NCBI GenBank assembly: GCA_030668025.1
Contig: DAOUUT010000096.1
Location: forward strand, 1 to 12,100
DNA from: Promethearchaeota archaeon
GTDB lineage: Archaea > Asgardarchaeota > Lokiarchaeia > Sigynarchaeales > SOKP01
Length of the DNA stretch: 12,100 nucleotides
Direction of reading: 5' to 3'
This document shows positions 1 through 4,781 of this stretch, one piece after another. The notes under the pieces were generated by a model. That model searched no databases. It saw only the letters and a program-made list of their open reading frames with translations, and was not told the DNA's origin. Made by a program: the position numbers and the translations under genes. Within the stretch, counting starts at the first letter, position 1. Each line of letters starts with the position of its first letter.

Positions 1-56
1 TCTTGGAATCTATAAGATCTTATCTTTTGATATCTCTCATTATTATTATAATCATA

Positions 57-65
57 TTTATATAA
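57..65 (+). promoter_or_regulatory. TATA-box-like element for the tautomerase gene
   Basis: TTTATATAA is centred about 25 nt upstream of the ATG at 86. In archaea transcription starts roughly 25 nt after the TATA box, so the transcript would be leaderless or nearly so. No Shine-Dalgarno sequence is visible before this ATG, which agrees. This is an inference from spacing and composition in an AT-rich background. Confidence 0.45.
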
Positions 66-85
66 CATAAAAGAAAGTCTAGGTT

Positions 86-286
86 ATGCCGAATATTACT
101 ATTGATGGACCAAAATTAGATGATTTAGATTTAAAAAGAACCCTAATCAAGGAAATTACGGATTCAATAGAAAAAGCTTATAAAATCCCGAAGGATCATA
201 TCATTATCTTATTTAGAGCTCAGTCTCCTGAAGACGTGGGTATCGCTGGGAAACTTCTCTTAGACATGAAAAGTCAAAAACCATAA
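86..286 (+). CDS. 4-oxalocrotonate tautomerase family protein
   Basis: A 66-residue protein, the usual length for small tautomerase-superfamily subunits. It begins Met-Pro: after Met removal Pro1 would be the catalytic base that defines this family. A beta-strand start (PNITIDGP) is followed by an amphipathic helix (about residues 13-34), a second strand (HIIILFRAQ, about 38-46) and a glycine-containing turn (VGIAGK, 51-56) that matches the GIGG region of classic members. Such subunits form hexamers or trimers of dimers and catalyse keto-enol tautomerisation; the real substrate cannot be told from sequence. The position of Arg11 in the bacterial enzyme appears to hold Lys10 here, so the aromatic meta-cleavage substrate is not assured. 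It stands alone with its own promoter and is followed by a 214-bp AT-rich gap. Confidence 0.85.
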   Translation: MPNITIDGPKLDDLDLKRTLIKEITDSIEKAYKIPKDHIIILFRAQSPEDVGIAGKLLLDMKSQKP

Positions 287-433
287 TGTTTCTTACAGGA
301 ATAATAAGAGAATAATAATAATTCTTGAGTAATCATTTTTCTCCTCTATATATATTGATTTTAATCGCTTTTAAAGATATTTTTAATGATTTATTAATAT
401 TAATTAATATTTTGTTAATAAACCATCGAAACA

Positions 434-442
434 TTTATATAT
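434..442 (+). promoter_or_regulatory. TATA-box-like element for the Lrp-type regulator
   Basis: TTTATATAT lies 59-67 nt upstream of the ATG at 501, which predicts a start of transcription near 463 and a leader of about 40 nt. Just downstream ATATCG occurs twice, separated by two bases (440-453), a possible protein-binding site; autoregulation is common in Lrp regulators but is not shown here. Confidence 0.45.
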
Positions 443-500
443 CGGCATATCGTTATTAATGAATATAAGTAAAAAAAATTAAAAATTTAAGATAAAGATA

Positions 501-1013
501 ATGGAAAGTCAAGTCTTTAAAATCGACGATATAGACAAAAGCATAATTGAATTAATTCAAAAGGAACCTACGCTTACCCATACAGAAATCGCAAAAAGAG
601 TTGATCGGAGCCAACCCACAATCGGTATGAGGATTCGGAAACTTGAAAAAGCGGGAGTCTTAAAATTTCAAGCGGGTATAAATGTTAAAACCATGGATTT
701 AATCCTTGCACGAGTTGAAATTCAAACTTTAGAACCAAACAAAACCATAGAATTAGTTAAACGATGTCCATACATGCTAAACGCATTTCGATTGAGCGGC
801 ACTTTTAATCTCAGTGTTCTTGTAATCGGTACTAAACTAGCTTATATTGATGAGATGGTTAATTACCATTTTAGAAAGAATCCTAATGTCTCTTCGGTTT
901 ATGTTGATATAATTACCGATGTTACAAATGATTTTGTATTACCATTTGATTTTAATTTCGAATGCTGTAGTTTAAATTCAAGTGGCCAATGTTGTGGAAA
1001 ATGTTTTAAATAG
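501..1013 (+). CDS. Lrp/AsnC family transcriptional regulator with Cys-rich C-terminal tail
   Basis: A 170-residue DNA-binding regulator. Residues 8-55 form the Lrp-type winged helix-turn-helix: IDDIDKSIIELIQKEP, then the recognition region around THTEIAKRVDRSQPTIGMRI and the linker KLEKAGVLKF. Residues about 66-150 form the alpha/beta ligand-binding and oligomerisation (RAM-like) domain. The tail is unusual: after FNFE come Cys155, Cys156, Cys164, Cys165 and Cys168 within the last 16 residues, an arrangement that could bind a metal or a cluster, or act as a thiol sensor. Typical Lrp proteins of about 150 residues end before this. The gene is monocistronic, and its stop codon lies inside a perfect inverted repeat. 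The metal-sensing role is inference; the family assignment is firm. Confidence 0.88.
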   Translation: MESQVFKIDDIDKSIIELIQKEPTLTHTEIAKRVDRSQPTIGMRIRKLEKAGVLKFQAGINVKTMDLILARVEIQTLEPNKTIELVKRCPYMLNAFRLSGTFNLSVLVIGTKLAYIDEMVNYHFRKNPNVSSVYVDIITDVTNDFVLPFDFNFECCSLNSSGQCCGKCFK

Positions 1014-1030
1014 CCAATTTGATTGGCTAT
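1010..1030 (+). terminator. Perfect 9-bp hairpin at the end of the Lrp gene
   Basis: ATAGCCAAT and ATTGGCTAT are perfect reverse complements separated by TTG, and the stem includes the TAG stop codon at 1011-1013. A T6 run follows only about 27 nt later, so this is not a bacterial-type terminator in strict form. It may protect the mRNA 3' end, assist termination or bind protein as DNA. Confidence 0.45.
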
Positions 1031-1104
1031 AAATCAAAGTAAGACAAAATATATAGATTTTTTAAACAAAAAGATTAAATACTCTTTTAAAATAAGAAAA
1101 TTAG

Positions 1105-1214
1105 AGCCAGCGATGGGATTTGCACCCATGATGCTGAAAGCAACGGCTCTGCAGGCCGCCTCCTTACTAATTCCGTAATAAGATAAATCCTTTATTTATC
1201 TCGGATACGCTGGC
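1105..1214 (-). tRNA. Unusual tRNA-Cys(GCA), long variable arm and expanded D-arm
   Basis: A 110-nt cloverleaf. Acceptor GCCAGCG (1214-1208) pairs perfectly with CGCTGGC (1112-1106), and the discriminator is U73 (1105), the known tRNA-Cys identity base. Anticodon stem GCGGC/GCCGT encloses CTGCAGA: U33, anticodon GCA (1152-1150). T-arm ATGGG/CCCAT has loop TGCAAAT, so position 55 is G, not the near-universal U. The variable region is 13 nt and folds as TGCT-TTC-AGCA, a type II arm, normally seen in Leu and Ser (and bacterial Tyr) tRNAs. The D region holds extra sequence: TCC (10-12) can pair with GGA (1163-1161), with G13-A22 opposed as in type II tRNAs, but between them lies AGATAAAT-AAAGG-ATTTATCT (1201-1181), a perfect 8-bp hairpin. 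This could be a D-loop intron, but I could not fit a standard bulge-helix-bulge. CCA is not encoded. Confidence 0.78.
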
Positions 1215-1312
1215 GGTGTTAACGCTACACCCAGCTGCGTAAAGTAATCATACCTCAACCATGGTGCGATACTTCAGCGGAACGGCGATAATACGCAGTC
1301 TCCTCTGAAGGA
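1215..1312 (-). ncRNA. GC-rich structured leader or unidentified RNA upstream of tRNA-Cys
   Basis: This stretch is clearly richer in G and C than the AT-rich spacers around it and has no convincing reading frame, which in AT-rich archaea often marks structured RNA. On the minus strand, CTGCGTA (1298-1292) pairs with TACGCAG (1241-1235), closing about 50 nt, and then GGTGT-AGCGTTA-ACACC (1231-1215) forms a hairpin directly against the tRNA 5' end. That hairpin resembles a tRNA D-arm but lacks the expected GG and U8. Structures also form on the plus strand, where the segment would lie in a cysS leader. I do not recognise it as RNase P, SRP, C/D or H/ACA RNA. The strand is chosen from the promoter at 1325-1332. 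Confidence 0.4.
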
Positions 1313-1324
1313 TACTTATTTGAG

Positions 1325-1332
1325 TATATTTA
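1325..1332 (-). promoter_or_regulatory. TATA-box-like element for the minus-strand RNA/tRNA unit
   Basis: Read on the minus strand this is TAAATATA. A start about 25 nt downstream would fall near 1300-1305, at the upstream edge of the GC-rich segment, suggesting that segment and tRNA-Cys are transcribed together. The surrounding spacer (1313-1426) is very AT-rich, so other TATA-like strings exist. Confidence 0.35.
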
Positions 1333-1426
1333 TGTTATATCTTATATTATATTATTTAAGGTTAAAGATTAATTTTATTAAAATTTTTTAAAATCATAAT
1401 AATTTTTTTAAGGTTTATAAATTATC

Positions 1427-2869
1427 ATGAAAGTTTATAATAGCTTAACATTTAAAAAGGAAGAATTTAAGCCAATCGAACCCGGAAAAATCAAAATGTA
1501 TGTTTGCGGAGTAACCGTTTACGGAAGTCCACATCTAGGCCACGCAAAGTCCGCAGTCGCTTTTGATTTAATTCACAGATATTTAAAGTTTAAGGGCTAT
1601 AAAGTTAATATCGTTAAAAATTATACTGACATTGACGATAAAATAATTAAGAGTTCTAAAGAAAGCAACATCGATTTCAGGACTTTAAGCAATCAATATA
1701 TCGCCGAATATGAGGAAATCATGGAGATACTCAATGTCGAGAAAAATACACGAAATCCACGCGCAACCGAAGTAATAGATTTTATAATAAATTTTATTAA
1801 AGAATTGATTTCTAAGGGACACGCTTACGAGAAAAATGGATCCGTATACTTTTCAGTTAAATCCTTTCCTGGATATAACTCCGCTCTTCAAAAGAGTAAA
1901 GATGATGGGAAGGAAAGCGAAGAAGAAGACTACACAGTAGACCAAGATACGGCATTTGGAGAAGATAAGTTAGATAGTCGAGATTTTGCGTTGTGGAAAA
2001 AAATGAAAGAAGGAGAGCCTTTTTGGGAAAGTCCCTGGGGTGAAGGACGTCCCGGATGGCACATTGAATGTTCTGCTATGATATTGAACTTTTTAGGAGA
2101 AACAATTGACATACACGGGGGAGGTCAAGACTTGAAATTTCCACACCACAGGAACGAAATCGCGCAATCAGAGTCTTACACTGGTAAAAAAATTGCGAAT
2201 TATTTCCTTCATAACGGTTATGTTAATATAAAAGATGAAAAAATGTCTAAAAGTCTCGGAAATATTTTCACAGTAGCAGATATTGCCAAACAGTACGACC
2301 CAATGATTATTCGTTGGTATTTGATATCGAGTCATTATCGAAGTTCAAATAATTATACTATTGAAAGCATGGAGCAAGCTAAAAATACTTATAACAGATT
2401 AATAAACACGATTAAAAAAGTGAACGATGCTGAATTTGCTGAAGCGAAATCAAAGCAAATTAACGACTTAACTGCAAAAATCGATAATGCGGAAAATAAA
2501 ATTATTGACGCTATGGAGGATGATTTTGACACACCTGTAGCTTTGGCAGAGTTGTTGACGCTTTTTAGAGAAATTAACAAAGCTATACTACAAGATGGCT
2601 TGAAAATCAACCAAGAATTTAAGGATCGATTTTTCAAATTTATAGAATTCAATGAAAAGATTTTCGGAATTTTTCCATCATTAAACGCTAAAATGACACA
2701 TTTCTCGTTTGAAAGCATGGATGAGAAAGATAAACTCATTAAAAGCCTCGTTAATTTAATAATTGAATTGCGCACCAAATTAAGAGATAAAAAATTCTAC
2801 GATCTAAGCGATTTAATACGCGAACGGTTAAGAGAATTAGGTATTGATATCGAAGATAAAAAGATATAA
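1427..2869 (+). CDS. cysS: Cysteinyl-tRNA synthetase
   Basis: A class I aminoacyl-tRNA synthetase, 480 residues, that attaches cysteine to tRNA-Cys in the cytoplasm. The HIGH signature is HLGH (36-39) and the KMSKS signature is at 272-276, both intact for ATP use. The zinc site that selects cysteine is complete: Cys27 (MYVCGVTVY), Cys215 (HIECSA), His240 and Glu244 (PHHRNE). The Trp-His-Ile-Glu motif near 212 is typical of the family. The C-terminal helical part (about 310-480) corresponds to the DALR/anticodon-binding region. Full length and a complete anticodon-binding domain argue for a true synthetase rather than the related ligase MshC. The ATG at 1427 puts MKVYNSL at the normal N-terminus; no Shine-Dalgarno is seen. 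It is divergent from a tRNA-Cys gene and lies 24 nt before a deacetylase gene. Confidence 0.97.
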   Translation: MKVYNSLTFKKEEFKPIEPGKIKMYVCGVTVYGSPHLGHAKSAVAFDLIHRYLKFKGYKVNIVKNYTDIDDKIIKSSKESNIDFRTLSNQYIAEYEEIMEILNVEKNTRNPRATEVIDFIINFIKELISKGHAYEKNGSVYFSVKSFPGYNSALQKSKDDGKESEEEDYTVDQDTAFGEDKLDSRDFALWKKMKEGEPFWESPWGEGRPGWHIECSAMILNFLGETIDIHGGGQDLKFPHHRNEIAQSESYTGKKIANYFLHNGYVNIKDEKMSKSLGNIFTVADIAKQYDPMIIRWYLISSHYRSSNNYTIESMEQAKNTYNRLINTIKKVNDAEFAEAKSKQINDLTAKIDNAENKIIDAMEDDFDTPVALAELLTLFREINKAILQDGLKINQEFKDRFFKFIEFNEKIFGIFPSLNAKMTHFSFESMDEKDKLIKSLVNLIIELRTKLRDKKFYDLSDLIRERLRELGIDIEDKKI

Positions 2870-2893
2870 TTATAATTTATTTTTTTTAAAAAT

Positions 2894-3700
2894 ATGAAAC
2901 GATTTAAAATTCTATTTTTTACTCCACATATCGACGACATCGAATTTGGAACGCCGTTTACATTTCTAGAGTCGTTAAGGTTAGGAAATGAAGGTGTAGA
3001 AGTGCTAAAGACTAATTGTGAATTTGGAACGCATCGAATTGAATTCAAGGGGGATCGTTTAAAAAGAATTCGAACTAGAGAATTAGAAAACGCAAATAAT
3101 GTGTATTCTAAATACACTAAAAACCATGTTAGAGTTATAAAAGTAGGTTATATCGATGGTTACCTTCCAATGAATAAATCGGCATTGAACAAAGTTGTAG
3201 ATATAATTCGTACTGAAAAACCTGATATTCTATTCGCACCAGACCCTTGGTATGCTCTTGATTATCATCCAGATCACATCAACACTGGTAGATTGCCTTA
3301 CTTTGCTCTTAAGAAGCTTTGCAATAACGAGCTACCTACTCGTGTTTTTTATTACTATTCTTTCAAACCCAATTTCAAATTAAAATGCAGATGGAAAGAC
3401 ATTCAAATCGTCGTTGAAGCACTGTCTCAGCATAAAAGCCAAATGACTCCATTAAGCGCTAAGTTAATAGGAATCTTTCGAAAACTCCTTTTTTTAAAGA
3501 GATTTTTTAGTATAGGCCACTTCACAGAAAATTTTCGGGAACAAATTTTTAACGAGGGATACCCCGAATTTCCAAAGAAGCATAATTTTTTGGATAGTAT
3601 AAAATATATATTTTTTACAAGAATGACTCTACCTGGATATGAAAAATTTCATAATGTAACACCAGAAGAATTAGGGTTAAGAAAATGTAAAAATATTTAA
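2894..3700 (+). CDS. PIG-L/LmbE family zinc-dependent deacetylase
   Basis: A 268-residue protein of the GlcNAc-PI de-N-acetylase (PIG-L, LmbE) family, which remove acetyl groups from N-acetylglucosamine-type conjugates. The metal and catalytic motif PHxDDxE is at 11-17 (PHIDDIE), and the second metal motif HPDH is at 125-128 (DYHPDH). Between them is the family motif R-x-x-E-L-x-x-A (about 60-68). The middle and C-terminal parts (about 170-268) are less conserved and basic. No signal peptide is seen, so it is likely cytosolic. It follows cysS by 24 nt in the same direction, but a T8 run at 2880-2887 lies between, so co-transcription is uncertain. Possible roles include low-molecular-weight thiol synthesis (MshB/BshB-like), glycolipid synthesis or sugar deacetylation; sequence does not decide. 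It ends 8 nt from the convergent Roadblock gene. Confidence 0.85.
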   Translation: MKRFKILFFTPHIDDIEFGTPFTFLESLRLGNEGVEVLKTNCEFGTHRIEFKGDRLKRIRTRELENANNVYSKYTKNHVRVIKVGYIDGYLPMNKSALNKVVDIIRTEKPDILFAPDPWYALDYHPDHINTGRLPYFALKKLCNNELPTRVFYYYSFKPNFKLKCRWKDIQIVVEALSQHKSQMTPLSAKLIGIFRKLLFLKRFFSIGHFTENFREQIFNEGYPEFPKKHNFLDSIKYIFFTRMTLPGYEKFHNVTPEELGLRKCKNI

Positions 3701-3708
3701 TTTTGGTG

Positions 3709-4113
3709 TTAAATAGGGGGCGTGCTACTTACTATTTCGTCGCCCTCTTCTAGTTGTTTGTAATGCTTGTATAGAATTGGCGCGAGCTTAATGTCTTTTG
3801 TAGTAGAAACACTTAAAACTCTATCTTCCCCGGCACGTAAAATCAATAGGTAACCCTTACTACCTTTTATGTACGATTGTTCAAAACCGCCAAGACCCAT
3901 TTCTCCAATAGCACGTTCGCTCAATGAACAATGTGCCGCAGTCATGGCAGCTAATCGCATATCATCTGTACTTGTGGGTAATATAGAGGCGAGGGGTTGA
4001 CCTGTATCTGCCGTAAGTTGCGCTGCTTTCACACCTTCGACATTATCCATAATATCTTTTAACATCTCTTCAAGCGAAGTTTTAATCTCCCGCTTTTTTT
4101 TTAACCCTTTCAT
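3709..4113 (-). CDS. Roadblock/LC7 domain protein
   Basis: A 134-residue protein consisting almost entirely of one Roadblock/LC7 domain (about 12-120): an N-terminal helix (SLEEMLKDIMDNVEGVKAAQL), a strand with the turn ADTGQPLAS, a long helix (DDMRLAAMTAAHCSLSERAI) and the final strands (YLLILRAGEDRVLSVST) and helix. These small alpha/beta proteins dimerise and act as platforms or activating subunits for small GTPases, as in MglB, Ragulator and dynein light chains. Asgard archaea carry many of them along with many small GTPases; no GTPase gene lies in this window. The first residues (MKGLKKKREIK) are very basic; the ATG at 4113 is the first in frame. It converges on the deacetylase gene with an 8-bp gap. 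Confidence 0.9.
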   Translation of the reverse strand: MKGLKKKREIKTSLEEMLKDIMDNVEGVKAAQLTADTGQPLASILPTSTDDMRLAAMTAAHCSLSERAIGEMGLGGFEQSYIKGSKGYLLILRAGEDRVLSVSTTKDIKLAPILYKHYKQLEEGDEIVSSTPPI

Positions 4114-4210
4114 TGAACTTGACTTTCACTCAATAATTATGCGATTATATTTTCGAAATAGCTTTACTGCTTAAAAAAGAGCCTTTATAATATAAATTTT
4201 AGCACAAATT

Positions 4211-4254
4211 CTTAATATTTGTCTAATAAATCTTAATATCTCTTTAATATTAAG
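4211..4254. repeat. Repeated CTTAATAT motif, two direct copies and one inverted
   Basis: CTTAATAT occurs at 4211-4218 and 4232-4239, exactly 21 bp apart (two helical turns), and its reverse complement ATATTAAG at 4247-4254. The second and third copies form an 8-bp inverted repeat with a 7-nt centre. It lies between the Roadblock gene start and a decayed gene. It might be an operator, but AT-richness makes chance repeats more likely than usual. Confidence 0.4.
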
Positions 4255-4456
4255 CGTTAAAATGATTAAGAGAAGTGAAAACCTTTGCGGTTTTAATTTT
4301 AAGGGTTGTGTCAATAATTACTAACATATCCCCCAAATCCACGAATCCAGTGTTTTTGTTTATGCCGGAATTTTCTTTACTAATAGCACCATAAGTGCTT
4401 TCTGGTAATTGATATAGATCATAAAAATCTGAATTAAAATCTAAAAAACAATGACT
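4250..4456 (-). pseudogene. Remnant of a metallo-beta-lactamase-fold gene (N-terminal part)
   Basis: An open stretch of 68 codons between two TAA stops, without ATG at its beginning, that reads like protein: DLYQLPEST, YGAISKENSG, INKNTGFVDLGDMLVIIDTT, LKIKTAKVF. This matches the first beta-strands of metallo-beta-lactamase-fold hydrolases, where a phrase like N-x-GFIDLGD-x-x-LVIDT is followed by a helix with an A-K or A-A pair. The frame then stops at TAA (4252-4250) before the HxHxDH zinc motif that carries the activity, and nothing resembling the rest follows in any frame down to the Roadblock gene. No start codon (ATG, GTG or TTG) occurs before the conserved part. I therefore call it a truncated, inactive relic. 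A frameshifted or very short functional protein is possible but less likely. Family recognition was by eye. Confidence 0.62.
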
Positions 4457-4482
4457 TTAGAAAGTTTCAATGTGAAAAGGGA

Positions 4483-4592
4483 GACTCCTGCTACCAAGAC
4501 CTAATAAGAAGGTCAGAAATTAAATAGGGGGAGTATTAGATGAGTGCTTTACGCACTACCAAAAGACAAAAATCCAGGGCGGAGCAGGAGTC
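4483..4592 (+). ncRNA. Candidate structured RNA closed by a perfect 10-bp stem
   Basis: GACTCCTGCT (4483-4492) and AGCAGGAGTC (4583-4592) are perfect reverse complements 90 nt apart. Inside lie GACC/GGTC (4498-4501 with 4511-4514) and AGTGC-TTTAC-GCACT (4543-4557), so the segment can fold as a three-way junction. It is richer in GC than the flanks and is followed by a T9 run at 4615-4623. A short frame, 4540-4596 (18 codons, MSALRTTKRQ...), has GGGGGAG six nt upstream and overlaps the closing stem, so a leader-peptide arrangement is conceivable. No known RNA family is recognised, and the strand is uncertain because the fold is symmetric; the poly-T run favours plus. Inverted ends of a small inserted element are an alternative, but I see no target-site duplication. 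Confidence 0.35.
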
Positions 4593-4614
4593 ATGATTAT
4601 ATTTTCCTATTTAA

Positions 4615-4623
4615 TTTTTTTTT
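4615..4623 (+). terminator. Poly-T run after the RNA candidate
   Basis: Nine consecutive T residues on the plus strand. Archaeal RNA polymerase terminates at such runs. It lies 23 nt after the stem end at 4592. The remaining spacer to 4781 is very AT-rich, and I see no gene or remnant in it. Confidence 0.4.
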
Positions 4624-4781
4624 ATTTAATTCGCATTATTTATATTTAAAAGTGTAAATTTTGTCTTACTTTTAACATAACTAATAATTTTCTGCTATTT
4701 AAATCTTTTCTCCTATTTAGTTTTTTAAGATATTAGATGTAAATATTATAGTATAAGATAATACATTGTATAAACAGAATT

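Noticed and set aside
1215..1320. Permuted, split or second tRNA upstream of tRNA-Cys
   Set aside because: The D-arm-like hairpin GGTGT-AGCGTTA-ACACC lacks U8 and GG18-19, and no T-arm or matching acceptor strand could be found in the block; tRNA-Cys is complete without it.
1414..1421. TTTATAAA as the cysS TATA box
   Set aside because: It lies only 6 nt before the ATG, too close to place a transcription start upstream of the start codon.
1930..3117. Minus-strand open frames antisense to cysS and the deacetylase gene
   Set aside because: The plus-strand proteins have complete family motifs across these positions; the antisense translations show no domain features.
4364..4405. Hairpin CCGGAA...AGCAC-CATAA-GTGCT-TTCTGG as a separate structured RNA
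   Set aside because: It falls inside the MBL-like coding remnant on the minus strand, so the complementarity is more simply explained by chance in former coding sequence.
4451..4504. 17-codon plus-strand frame (MTLESFNVKR...)
   Set aside because: No ribosome-binding site, overlaps the start of the RNA candidate, and nothing supports its translation.
4483..4592. Miniature transposable element with 10-bp terminal inverted repeats
   Set aside because: No target-site duplication is visible at the edges and no second copy occurs in the window; kept only as an alternative to a structured RNA.
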